64,000 nt of DNA from Ophiobolus disseminans. Its lineage: Eukaryota > Ascomycota > Dothideomycetes > Pleosporales > Phaeosphaeriaceae. The notes beneath the pieces are model-generated. The model saw only the letters and a program-made list of their open reading frames with translations. It was not told the origin of the DNA and ran no database searches. The translations under genes were made by a program, and so were the position numbers. Shown in pieces: positions 52,669 to 63,100 of this stretch. Every line of letters starts with the position of its first letter. The first letter of the stretch is position 1. The stretch lies in contig MU006217.1 in assembly GCA_010093685.1 (NCBI GenBank), positions 1,471,644 through 1,535,643 of the forward strand, in the 5' to 3' direction.

Positions 52669-53214
52669 ATGTCTCCCAAACCCAGACTCTCAACTAGCCA
52701 GATATGCTCGCGCATCGCCGTAGTCCTCCTCTTCCCGCTCTACGTGCGCGTCGCCAGCCTACACGAGCATATCGTCGTCTTCCTCGCTACATCGGTACTC
52801 TGCTTCCTACTCGTCCGGTTCGGCAACCGCACCCTCGACGCGTCCGCATTACGCTCCCTTGTCCTTCTCCTGGGCAATGCATTCGTATTCAATCTCATGG
52901 CCGATAAGCTCTCTACCGATCCGTGGGCGCAGCTGAGCATCACATTGAGCCTGGCGTGGGGCGTGCCGGGTTTAATTGGGGTTTTGAAGCACGAGGTTCG
53001 TCGTGGTCCGTATTTGTGGGCTTGGTCTGGTGCTGAACTGCAACAGGTGCGCAGGTTCCGGAAAGTAACAAATATGGAGGATTGTAAGCTTGTGGTGAAA
53101 CCACGTGTATGGGAGGATGAGAAGCCTGCTGTTCACATGGCGGAGGTCAATGGCCCCGAGACATTCGAGGTGCGGAAGGTGAAGGGTCGGCCGAGTACGC
53201 GGCGTCGTGGATAA
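52669..53214 (+). CDS. Uncharacterised small membrane protein
   Basis: Single exon, 181 residues from the first ATG of the frame. Three or four hydrophobic segments: ICSRIAVVLLFPLYVRVA, IVVFLATSVLCFLLVRF, SLVLLLGNAFVFNLM and LSITLSLAWGVPGLIGV. A soluble C-terminal 60 residues end in a basic stretch (RPSTRRRG). There is no known domain and no catalytic motif. Location in an internal membrane is inferred. Confidence 0.6.
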   Translation: MSPKPRLSTSQICSRIAVVLLFPLYVRVASLHEHIVVFLATSVLCFLLVRFGNRTLDASALRSLVLLLGNAFVFNLMADKLSTDPWAQLSITLSLAWGVPGLIGVLKHEVRRGPYLWAWSGAELQQVRRFRKVTNMEDCKLVVKPRVWEDEKPAVHMAEVNGPETFEVRKVKGRPSTRRRG

Positions 53215-53629
53215 GTTAGTTTTGGGGCTTTGTGAAGCGAAGCACACATCGTTGATGTAGATGTTGTCTCGACAGACATTTGCAGGATTAGGATGGAAGA
53301 TGTATGTAATTCACGATATCAAGCATGGTTTTAATGTGTACTATTGGACATTTGCGATGGATAGGTAATCACTCTGCGTGAGTGGATATTGTGAGACAAA
53401 CGTACTTGATAACGAAGCCTCTTACAACAAAGGTCGAAAATCAATCAAGACAGTAGATCTTCGGTGGATTCCCAGTGTTGTAAGAATTGTTCCGCCCTGA
53501 GCAAAGGCCCTGGACGAGGTATGAATTAGTTTCCTCCCAAACTATGAATCAAGATGATTCAAGACTCATCCCCATATTATTTAATGCCCGTCTCTCAACC
53601 CAGGTGTCATGATCATCGATAGGCCTCAG
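53215..53629. other. Convergent 3' region, nothing recognised
   Basis: Between the stop codons of two small membrane-protein genes. Confidence 0.5.
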
Positions 53630-54511
53630 TCATGTCGAACTCTCACATTGTACGGCAACATCGACAGACTCTACCGGCGTCGCTCCTGATCCTGAATTAT
53701 CCTTACACTTCTCGGACATTTGTGCTTGATCCGGCAATGTTGTACCCATTGCGCCATCTCCAACAGTTGGGGATGATGGTGCAGCCTGGCTCTTGCTCTC
53801 CAAGTCCGCAAGCCTTTTCTCGATGTCGGCCACGCGTTCCATTTCCAACTTTGCCTCAGCCAGCGCACTTGGCGGAATATCCAGGTTCCTATCATGAAGT
53901 CAGATTGAAAATTACCTAAGCGTTGCCCTTTGTTATACATACGTCATTTTAGCCGTGAGAACCACGCTCCTCACGAGCCTGTAGAAATGATACCAGAGGA
54001 GCGCAAAATGCACGACACCAAGTCCTTCCTCCATGAACGAGAGCGAAATCCAAGACGCTGCGATGGCGCCATGGAGCCGTGCTGACCGACCGAAAAGGAC
54101 CTCGAATGCGTGAGGTGTGTCCTGTTGAAATGGTCACACTCGATTCATGGTTTGAGAGTGGAGGAAAGATACTGTGCTTACCTTTAGCCCGAAATCGCTT
54201 CCGTTTATATCCACATAGGACCAGCGCCACAGAACGCTCCAGTACAGAACCTCGACTTTGGCTCCAGGAATACGGGAAATGTAGAGAAGTTTAACAAGAA
54301 AGCACATCAGCGCAGTCTGGAGAACCGGAAATGATTTGAGACCGAGTGCGTTTGGCTTGGAGAGGCCCCATTTTGCGATTGCGATTCTGACGAGATCAAA
54401 TATGAGCGCTGCGGTGAGTTCGATAGTAGGTTCTTCTGAGTAGCGGAGGCGAAAGATAATAAGCACTGAAAGCGCTTTTAGCAGCATACCCTGTAGCAAC
54501 TTTGCAGCCAT
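53630..54511 (-). CDS. Uncharacterised membrane protein with C-terminal coiled coil
   Basis: Three exons: 54511-54182, 54121-53943 and 53888-53630, with introns of 60 and 54 nt; 255 residues. The frame is open further upstream of 54511 but lacks an ATG (GTG at 54607). Hydrophobic segments occur at LLQGMLLKALSVLIIFRL, TAALIFDLVRIAIA and FPVLQTALMCFLVKLLYI. Exon 2 adds AIAASWISLSFMEEGLG and VVHFALLWYHFYRLV, and exon 3 a coiled coil (LAEAKLEMERVADIEKRLAD) and an acidic tail. Splicing is supported by continuous phase and conserved-looking junctions. No family recognised. An ER or Golgi multi-span protein is plausible. Confidence 0.65.
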
Positions 54512-54722
54512 AGTTGTAGAGTGATTGCGTGGAGCGAGTAGAAGAGCTTTGGCGAGATTGAAGAATGGGCTGTTGAGGTAGGGCACGACAAACGGAAGGA
54601 ATAACACGTGATGTCAAGGGAACTTCCAAGGTTGGAAGCCGCATCTATATTGAGATCGAAGCCTTTGGGGCTAGAAAGCTCACTAAAGTGCACATGTGAC
54701 TCAACAACGATGCACCTGCCTT

Positions 54723-55472
54723 TCATATTTTCGCTTTCACTCCTCCTTCCCGCGCCCTCACCATCTCATACACCGCCATCGGAAACGTTCCGTCTTCCTC
54801 CACCCAAAAGCCCTCTCCACTAATAACCCTCCGCCGATATTTCGACAGCCCTGACTTCATCGCACTCTCCACTTGCTTGCGCTCTTCACTGTGCTTCGGC
54901 CATTTGCTTAGAAGCGCATTAAAGTCGTCTCCAAATATGACAGGTATTGACAGCCCAGGATTCACCAGTATCTGCTCGTATGCTTCGATTGTAAGAAAGG
55001 GTGAGTATACAAGTGTTTTTGGCGAGATGACTGTCGCTGCTTCACCTAGCTCAGCGCCGGATGGTGTTCGAAGTATGCGGATGCCCAAATTAGTCAGGAA
55101 GGCCTCGTCGACGCGCGTGAATGTTGGGTCTTGGGCATAGATCGCAATCTTAGATCCAGAGAGTCGAGAGATGTTGTCGCGCAAAGCAAGCAGGATGGTG
55201 AGCTGCTTCACTCTTCGTGTTTGGCCTTTGTTGACGAGAAGACTTCCGAGGCCAAGAGAGAGGATTCTGGTGATTGGCGTTATCGAGCTCTTGAGGCTGG
55301 TCTGTAACTGTCGATAGATGGTCTTTGAGAGTGCAGATTGCTCGTAGAGGTCTTGGATGTGTCCCAGGGATGCTGAGAGCTGCTGCAATTCGCGCGGCAA
55401 TGATTTTGCGTTGCGACCACGGCGAACTTTAGGTAATTGCGAAGCATCCACGTCTGCTATGGCGTGCGGCAT
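54723..55472 (-). CDS. SRR1-domain protein
   Basis: Single exon, 249 residues. The middle matches the SRR1-like domain: ITRILSLGLGSLLVNKGQTR, then RVKQLTILLALRDNISRL, then IAIYAQDPTFTRVDEAFLTN and LGIRILRTPSGAELG. SRR1 proteins are named after the Arabidopsis sensitivity-to-red-light-reduced gene, and fungal members (yeast Ber1) are linked to microtubule or stress phenotypes. Fungal relatives often end, as here, after a short variable tail. The biochemical activity of the family is not established. Confidence 0.85.
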   Translation of the reverse strand: MPHAIADVDASQLPKVRRGRNAKSLPRELQQLSASLGHIQDLYEQSALSKTIYRQLQTSLKSSITPITRILSLGLGSLLVNKGQTRRVKQLTILLALRDNISRLSGSKIAIYAQDPTFTRVDEAFLTNLGIRILRTPSGAELGEAATVISPKTLVYSPFLTIEAYEQILVNPGLSIPVIFGDDFNALLSKWPKHSEERKQVESAMKSGLSKYRRRVISGEGFWVEEDGTFPMAVYEMVRAREGGVKAKI

Positions 55473-56106
55473 TCTAGTCGTCCTGTTATATCAATTTCAC
55501 TATTCGAATAAATAAAATTGAGAATGCTGTGGTTCGAATTGATGTTTGGTAGTGCGCGAAATGAAAATCGTGTCTATGTTCTTGGACTTTAAAGAATATG
55601 CCAGCGGTAGTTGTTCCATTTTGTTTACGCATGTTTAACAGTCTTATATCTTCTGTTGCTCCTGTCTGTTTGCAAATATGCATTTGTTGTTGCATATTGG
55701 TGATGTTCGGTGTTCACCATGTGCGCGCTCGGGCTGTGTAATCTGACGGCTGAGAAATCGGACGTCATTGTGCATTTCTAAGAGGAACAGTCACCGTGCT
55801 GACAGCGCTGGGTGACTCCGTTAATGAGACAATGAGACCTCTCTTATTGGATTAAATAAGATGACCTGCGAATGAAGGACGAAAAAAGGTTGGAAAGAAA
55901 AGGCCTATGCTTATCGATTGTGGACTACCGGTAGAGTTGCGCTCCACTCCTTGAAAGCTTCCACTCTCATTCTCTCCGTCCTTCAACCTCCATCCTTCAA
56001 CCTCCATCCGCAGTGCCAAACACCATACCCTCCTCACAACGGAAGAATATCTGGCAGCGGCCCCACAGGCACAACTTTGCTCTTAGTTGCATGACTATAC
56101 CCATTC
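55473..56106. other. Intergenic upstream of the SRR1 gene
   Basis: No coding signal apart from short frames. Holds the 14-bp tandem repeat listed next. Confidence 0.5.
55981..56008. repeat. Perfect 14-bp tandem duplication (CTTCAACCTCCATC x2)
   Basis: CTTCAACCTCCATC at 55981-55994 is repeated immediately at 55995-56008, in non-coding DNA just downstream of the glutathione transferase stop. Confidence 0.85.
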
Positions 56107-57197
56107 TTAAACTGCCTCAGCGTTAGCCACCATTTCCCACACATCACCTACACTGGGCATACATACCGCCTGAAAATCCACCGTCTTCCCAAATGCACCC
56201 CCGTTTGTCACTTCACTCTCATCCCAGTACAGTCTTCTCAGCCACTCATGCAGCTTCGGATACTCATACCTCACCATCTTCAAATTGCACTTGAAAATCG
56301 TAAAGTATGCGACGTCGAACCGTATCAACGTGGGATACAGCCTAATGTCTGCCTCAGTGATGTGGTCGCCAAATAGGTAAGGGGTATGGCCTGGCTGGGA
56401 CAGATGCGATTCCAGGCGGTCAAGGGCTGCGAAGACGGGATAGACGTGCTCTTCGTAGGCGGCTTGGCTGGTTGCGAAGCCGCATTTGTAGACACCGTTG
56501 TTGAGGTCGTTGTAGACCCAGTCGTTCATGGCTTCGATGTCTTTGCGCAGATGCGCTGGGAAGAGGGATTTGGTGCCTTTGGAGGATTCGCGGAGGTGCT
56601 GGGGGATGAAGGCGTCGAATTCGGTGTAGAGCATGCGGATTATCTCGCTTGATTCGTTGCTGACGATTGTCTCTAAAGGCTAGTGTTAATTTTATCGAGT
56701 ATCGGCGTTAGTTTCGTTAACGGTTTACCTTTCTTCTTGTCCCAGAGGGTTGGCACAAGGTAACGTCCCTCGTACCTGGGGTCCGCTTTCTCATATAATT
56801 GCCTCGCATTCGTGAAGCCGTACAGCGGCTCTTTCTCAAATCCCGGTGCGCCGGACATGGCCCATCCTTTGCCTTCGTGGACTGCGGACGTGTCCCAGGA
56901 GATCAGTTGAATGACATCTTCGAGTCCCTTGAGACTCCGGACTATATTTGTGCGATGTGCCCAGGGGCAGCCAATGTGAATGTAGAGCGCATATCGGTCT
57001 TTTTCAGCAGGAAACTCTGAGTCGGGGTCTGAGGATATGAAGTTTCGAAACACAGATGGCTTGCGGCGGAATTGACCGTCCTTCTCCGAGAAGTTGTGAG
57101 TATCGTTCTAGGTCACGTTAGCTTGGTGATGTTACAAATAATCTGGGCAAAAGAAATCCTGTTATGAAAGGTTCAGGCAGCTTACCGAGTTCGACAT
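56107..57197 (-). CDS. ECM4/omega-type glutathione S-transferase
   Basis: Three exons: 57197-57186 (only four codons, MSNS), 57107-56729 and 56672-56107, with introns of 78 and 56 nt; 318 residues. The thioredoxin-fold half has NDTHNFSEKDGQFRRKPS, YALYIHIGCPWAHRTNIV with catalytic Cys51, and YEGRYLVPTLWDKKKG. Splicing then adds ETIVSNESSEIIRMLY, the glutathione-contacting ES motif, and the helical C-terminal domain ending near FQAVCMP. This is the layout of yeast Ecm4/Gto2 and bacterial glutathionyl-hydroquinone reductases, which reduce glutathione adducts of quinones and other thiols. It is cytosolic. Without the tiny first exon there is no suitable ATG before conserved sequence. Confidence 0.92.
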
Positions 57198-57720
57198 GTT
57201 TGCCTAATTAATACTTATCACTTCCCAATTCAAGATCGACTGCACTGACTTATAACAGACTCATGAGCCGATGATCCGGCTAACGTGTGCCCCGCAGCGG
57301 GGTGCATCGCCATTATTCCGCATGTCTTTACAAAGCCATAAATCACACAATCGCCTACAGAGCTCTTCGGGACGCAAATCTGACTAATCTACCTCCAAAA
57401 CTCCAATTATCGGACCCCAAACGGCCGTTAGCTTAGGCGGGCCGGAACGATCAAACTACCGGGAGCTGACAAACATTTTGGATTACTCAACATCGCTGAA
57501 ATTAATATACCGGCTGGGTTGGGTAGAGGGGCGTCTACGCATATCCTGTAGTATCAAATTATCCTTCCTGCTGACGAGACTCGTTATATTGTTGAAGCTT
57601 GAATACCTTTGATGTATTATTTCGACGAGTTGTGCTCTGTAACAGTGTCTTTGCATACTCACGAGGCGTTAAGTCGATCTGTGCCTTACGTACCAGATCT
57701 CAGGGTCCATTCTCTCGCTT
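57198..57720. other. Intergenic, nothing recognised
   Basis: Upstream region of the glutathione transferase and 3' side of the UstYa-like gene. Moderately AT-rich in places; no gene. Confidence 0.5.
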
Positions 57721-58641
57721 CTAAAATATCTCCTGATCGTCATACGCCCTGACTCCCTCCAACCACCCCCTAACCGCCTTTGGATCTTTGCACACATGCT
57801 TGCTATCCCAGCCATCACTCCCACCATTGTGATCTGGGAAGGTTGTTTCCAGTCCCTCGAGACTCATGTCCGCGCTGCACATGATAGCCTGACGCATATA
57901 GTCGAAGCAGTGAATCATATGCCAGTGATGGTCTTCTTCTAGTTCGTGACCAGACGTCATACCGCTGTAGACGGCGACGACCGCGTAGAGGCAGTGCAGC
58001 TGATGCGTCATGGATGTTGTGTAGACGGTGGCGTTAGGCCATACGATAGGGGTTGGCAAATCGTTGTAGAGTGGTGGGTCGGGTATTTGTTGGAAGCCCA
58101 TACCGACTGGCGTGCGAGATCAGCGTGTGCTAATAGCAAGGTCAAATCACGGGACGTACTGGGCATTAACTCGTTCCATGCACGAAGCACCTCGGGCTTG
58201 AAGAACTCAGATGTGTTGTATGGTGCGAAGGTTTGATTTATTTCGAATTTCGTTATTTGCGTTGGCACTGCTGCGTGTCAATCTCTGCACATATTGCTGA
58301 ACTCCGAGCAAAGACTCACTTTGAGGTCCCCAGCCCGTGATGTCGCCGCCCACTTGGTGGACACTCGTCGATCTACCCTTCCATCGCGTTGAATCTAACA
58401 GCCCCTGGTCTCTAGCCAGTAAGCCGATGATGCTGAGCTGTAATCCTATCACGAGCACCCATCGAAGCGCAGCCAGTAGCGGAGGGCATAATATTCTCCT
58501 GTTGGATCGTTGTGATGTGGTGTGATAGTCGCCTGCTGTCCACTGCTTCTCGCCTCCTGCTAACGACTCGACCTCGGTCGACGAGTCTGCGTAGTGTTCT
58601 TCATTATGATTAACGTGCGAGTACTTGTGTTGTTCTTGCAT
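57721..58641 (-). CDS. UstYa/DUF3328-family oxidase
   Basis: Three exons: 58641-58320, 58270-58160 and 58106-57721, with introns of 49 and 53 nt; 272 residues. A cytoplasmic N-terminus is followed by one membrane anchor (about 54-76, LLAALRWVLVIGLQLSIIGL). The family's paired motifs are present: HQLHC (179-183) and HMIHC (207-211), the second continuing FDYMRQAIMCSAD as usual. UstYa-type proteins act in fungal RiPP pathways (ustiloxin, cyclochlorotine-like) and in other tailoring steps, in oxidative cyclisation or hydroxylation. No precursor peptide with repeated Kex2 sites, no methyltransferase and no second UstY copy is seen nearby. Involvement in a cluster is therefore not supported here. 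Confidence 0.88.
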
Positions 58642-59253
58642 TTTGATGATGTGCTGGGCGAATAACCCTTGTTGTAAAAAATCTCAGTATAGTGTGTGTG
58701 TGAGTGAGTTGAGTGCGAAAGTATCAGGACGGGCGATTGAGATGTATGCATATTATCACCCTCGGTGTCTCTCCAACTGTGTTTGTTTCATGTCCCATGC
58801 CTCCAGGCCCCAGAGCGTAGTTGTTGCGGGTGGAGTCGTTGGCACAATGCAAGCGATCTGAGACGGTGGGTCAGGCATCTCGTGCTGTGACTAGCGCTCG
58901 CATGCGCTAGGTGTACAAAGTGAAACGGAGGGTGAATCGCCAAGAGTATGAAGCTACGCGATTTCCCGCTTCTAGCGAGGTTGGCGTGAAACGCAATCCA
59001 AACGTTCTTCAGAGTGATGACTCAGCGCGCTTATGTGGTTGCGCTGCCCACCTCGAAGCTGCACGTTTATCAGTAGACGATCCACAATAACTCTTCCTGT
59101 GTAAAGACGGGCAGTATCAGCTGATTGCTGTCCGTACCTTCACAACAACCATTCGGTTGGAATCGAGCAAAAAGTTCTCATACCTGTTCTGCTGGGTGTG
59201 TAAAAACGCTGTGCAGTGAAAGAACTTTTTAACATTTGAGCACGGTGCGAAGT
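58642..59253. other. Intergenic, nothing recognised
   Basis: Promoter side of the UstYa-like gene. A short TG-rich run near 58695 and no gene. Confidence 0.5.
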
Positions 59254-60043
59254 TCATCGTTTTACGCAAAGATCACTTCTGATGACCCATTTCTCGCCAT
59301 CGGTCACCTCACGCCCCTCGTGGAGCATACAGTCAGCGCCGTGGCGGTGCAGCAACGCAAGACCGGCTTCAAGATCTACGACGAACGGCTCTGGTGTTGG
59401 ATCTTTACTCTTCTTTCGAGGTGAATACGGGTAGAATACGGTTTCCCCGCCAATGCAACCCGTCGCTGGAGAGGTGAGATAGAGCAAAAGCGTCCAAGTT
59501 GTGCGGGCCAGGGTCGGAGGCGCCCCAGGCAAAGTCACATTGTTGGAGTCATCGTCTGGACCATTTAGCGTGGATGAGGACATACAGCCACATGAATCAC
59601 TGACAGTGTTGATCGAAGAACTGCCCTTTCGAGTAGCGATATATGCGAATGTTCGGATTGAGACCGACGACCTCGCCGCCCCAGAGTTCTTTGCGCTGAG
59701 CCTCAGTGACAAGCGACTTGAGCGCAGTCTGGCTCCAGAGTCTCTCTGCAAAGACGGGGTCGTCTATCTGAAAGCGATCGTTTACGCGTACTGCATCGCC
59801 CTTCTTTGGCTTGCCAGGCGTAGTGGTGAGGGGCAACGATGAGAGGAACGAGACGTAGTTTTTGCAGAGCGTCGCTGTCCAGAAGTTTGGTATTGTAACG
59901 ATTTGGCCTTGCAACACTTCTTCTAATGCGAGGTCCGACTTGGGGACAAGAGGGGTGAAAGCAGGCCAATTGGGCGTTGCTTTGGCAGGCTGAGGTGAAG
60001 CAGCGGTCAGCCCCTCACTCTTGCCCTTCTTCTTGGGCGCCAT
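59254..60043 (-). CDS. 2-oxoglutarate/Fe(II)-dependent oxygenase (prolyl-4-hydroxylase-like)
   Basis: Two exons, 60043-59605 and 59555-59254, with a 49-nt intron; 246 residues. I start at MAPKKKGKSEGL (60043); the frame is open far upstream, but that part is antisense to the forkhead gene. The fold begins LQGQIVTIPNFWTATLCKN, with NPNIRIYRYSKGQFFDQH. Splicing joins this to YDDSNNVTLPG and so restores the iron motif H146-x-D148. The distal part HRHGADCMLHEGREV supplies His225, and EKWVIRSDL the 2-oxoglutarate-binding basic residue. Such enzymes hydroxylate protein or small-molecule substrates; the target is unknown. The start codon is 135 bases from the divergent FHL1-like gene. Confidence 0.88.
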
Positions 60044-60141
60044 GGTCGTAGTCTCGGAGCCAGTGTCCACCGCACCCAACCGCGCCTGCAAACCCTGCTT
60101 GGGTGGTTCTGTTCTCTTCCTCACCAAACTACGGCCCGGAA

Positions 60142-60168
60142 CACGTGAAGCGAAGCGAAGCGAAGAGC
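60142..60168. promoter_or_regulatory. E-box (CACGTG) next to a GCGAA microsatellite in a 134-bp divergent promoter
   Basis: CACGTG at 60142-60147 is followed at once by about four GAAGC/GCGAA units up to 60168. The element lies between the start codons at 60043 and 60178, so it must sit in the leader or core promoter of one or both genes. CACGTG is the site of Cbf1/Pho4-like bHLH factors in fungi; use here is inferred. Confidence 0.45.
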
Positions 60169-60177
60169 GAGGTAAAG

Positions 60178-63100
60178 ATGTGCAGCGTACAAGCACTGGA
60201 GGTGGGCTGGTGGGGAGCTGCATCTGAATCGGCATCTGCAAGCCAAGGCGCACGTGCGGCGGAGAATGGGCAATTAGCGCCTCCAGGCTCTGGCGGAGGA
60301 GACGGCGAAGGCCAACGGCAGCCAGAAGCGCAGACTTCGCAGCCCGCCAGCAGCGACAGCCCTCAACATACAGGATATCTGCCTGCGCATTCCCCTCGCG
60401 CATTCCACGAGTACCTGCCCTTTGGTATGGCTCCCCGGCTGCCTTCCTGCCGACAGACAGCGGCTCGCCAGCTAACAACGCGCAGACGCTGACCTGGACC
60501 TTGACTCGGCCATCGCATCCGCCTTCCCTCCCACCACGGCCGACGACGACCACCATGGCGCCGGCAACATGCTCGTAGCTTCTTCCGGCGAGCTTCAGCA
60601 CCATGTCCACGCCTACCATGACACCCGCGACGCTCTTTCCTCGCCGCCTCACACCGCAGCTTCCCACGAGCCCGTCCTCAACATGGAAGTCGCGACCGCC
60701 GATGCGGGTGCGCAAGACGCGCCTTCTGTCCCCACGCCCGACGCTCCTGCCGCGCAAGACATGGCCGGCTTGGGCAACGGCCTGCCTGCCCTCGGGGACC
60801 CCATTGCCTTTCCACAGCCCCCCGACATGAACGGCGTCGCCATGGGTATGCACATGGACATGGGAATGGACCTGGGAATGGGCATGAATGTCGGCATGGT
60901 GCCGCCTGACTTTGCCGCCATGGATCTCACGCAGCCCACGGCCATCAGGGCCGACGAGCGCCTTACAGCTTTCGCACGACTCCGCTTCGATGATGGCTCC
61001 TACTACATGCACACGTACCAGATCATGCTCGGCCGCAACATCGAGCTCGCCCACCGCGACATGCGGCGGCTGGCCAAGGTGGACCAGCTGCGCACAGAGG
61101 GCGACCCACAAGCCGCTGACATCCTCCTCAATGGGAAAACTTCCAAGAAAAGCAAGCGCCGTGCAGCTCGCAGCGTCATCAGCGAGAGGGGCGGCATTGT
61201 CAGCGCACCCATTGCCTCGATGCCCCTGGAGTACCAGCAGCGCCGCCAGAGCAATGCGTCGCACTCTCTCAGCTCAGCATCCCATCCGACTGGCGATTCT
61301 GGCGAAGAGAAGCCTGCGGAAAGAGCGCCCCAGAACATGATCATGCAGGCTTTCCCTGAGGTGCCGCCGCAATTCGACGGCCATGTTCCCGAAGACCCAA
61401 ATGACTGCCCATTAGTTCCCATACACCCGCACCACATCACCACCAGTACAGGCTCGCACGGTCCGAAAGGCATATCTCGCGAGCACGCCAGGATCTTCTA
61501 CAACCTTGAGGAGGGCCATTTCTGCATCGAGGTTCTCGGCTCCAATGGCTTGCATCACGAGAACGTGTTCAGGTACCAGGGCGACATTGTTCCCTTGGAC
61601 CATGGCGATCGTCTGGTTATCGGTGCTGTCAACTTCCAGTTCTACCTTCCTGACATTGCGCTCACGGAAGATCAAAGGCACCGTCAGGAGTCGGGTTCCC
61701 GTCCAATGAGCTTCTCGTTCGAAAATGGCCACGGCGAACTCGAAACCGACGAGCAAATTAGCTCTGACAGCGAAGGGGAGCTCAGCATCAATCCGAGACA
61801 TGTGTATCACTATCCCGTCGACAGTGACATCGAGTCTGCAGACGCCGTCGGTGACGATGACCTGGACGATTACGAGGAGCCAGTCCCGCGAGCGCGACAG
61901 AAGCCCCAAAAGATCAAACTCAAATTATCTAACCGTGCTCCTCCGCCCAAAGAGGTCAAGAGCAAACACAAACGCAAGGAGCGAGAGGTTACACCAGAGG
62001 AAAGACCCCACAAGAAGCTCAAGAAGTCGAAGCACAAAGAGTCGCACAGGGAGCCTATCAAGGAGGCAAAGGAGCCAAAAGCAGCCAAGGAGCCCAAGGT
62101 ACAGAAAGAGGCGAGAGAACCTAAGGAAATGAAAGAAATCAAGGATACGAGGGAGCCCAAGGAGAAAGGCAAGGCGCCTGCAAAGACATCTTCAAAGACG
62201 CCCGTCAAAGAAGAGGAGCCAGTCGTAGTGACCCCAAGAGAGACGCCATTAAAGGAGAAGCCCGATCCACCCAAGGCCGTTCCAAACGATAGCCCTCCTC
62301 TTCTGCGGAAGCCACTTGAAGGTGAACTAGAGGCTGGAGGAGAAATTGAAGGTCTCATCACCGAAGAAATGGCCCGGCACCACAATCTACCCGCAACACT
62401 GATTGGTCAGGTTGTTGAGAAGCGCAAGGGCCCCGGCCGACCGCCAAAGGATGGCATCATGTCAAAGCGACAGAGGTCGCAGCTCATCAAGCAAGCAAAA
62501 GAAACTGAAAGAGCCAAGGCTGCCGGCATAGATCCAGCCGACATACCCATGCCATCCATGAAGCCGAAGATTGTCAAGCGGAAAGACTCTAATGCGTTTG
62601 AAGGCGAAGACGGCGACGTTCTTGAGTCCACTGAGAATGGTGATGGCACCTCGGGTGACAGGAAGCTTATGAAACCTAGCAAACCTCCTCGCACCCCATC
62701 ACCAGAGCCGCGCATGGAAGACTATACCGAGGAACAGCTCCAGCGACCAACTGCGAACTATGTCGTTCTTATTCACGAAGCCATATCGTCATCTCCTACT
62801 GGTCAGATGAATCTCCAGCAGATCTACAACTACATCGAGCGGAAGTACCCGTGGTATAAGTTCAAGACCACAACTAGCGGCTGGCAGTCAAGCGTACGTC
62901 ACAATCTTGGCCAGCACGACGCGTTTGTCAAAGGAGACAAGGAAGGGAAAGGCTTCAACTGGAAAGTCAATCAAGAGGTGTCAATCGAGAAGGAACGGCG
63001 CAAGAGGCAGGTCAGTCCTCCTGTCAACCACGCACAACGACAGCAATATTACCCTCCTCCGCCGCCAAATGGGTACGCACCTTATCCTCAATCCGGGTAC

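Noticed and set aside
55000..60000. Possible fungal RiPP cluster around the UstYa-type gene
   Set aside because: No precursor peptide with repeated cores and Kex2 sites, no second UstY and no methyltransferase found.
59597..61264. 555-codon minus-strand frame read as one large protein
   Set aside because: Only the part from 60043 down is the oxygenase. Upstream it is exactly antisense to the FHA-forkhead exon and has Gly/Arg/Val-rich artefact composition.
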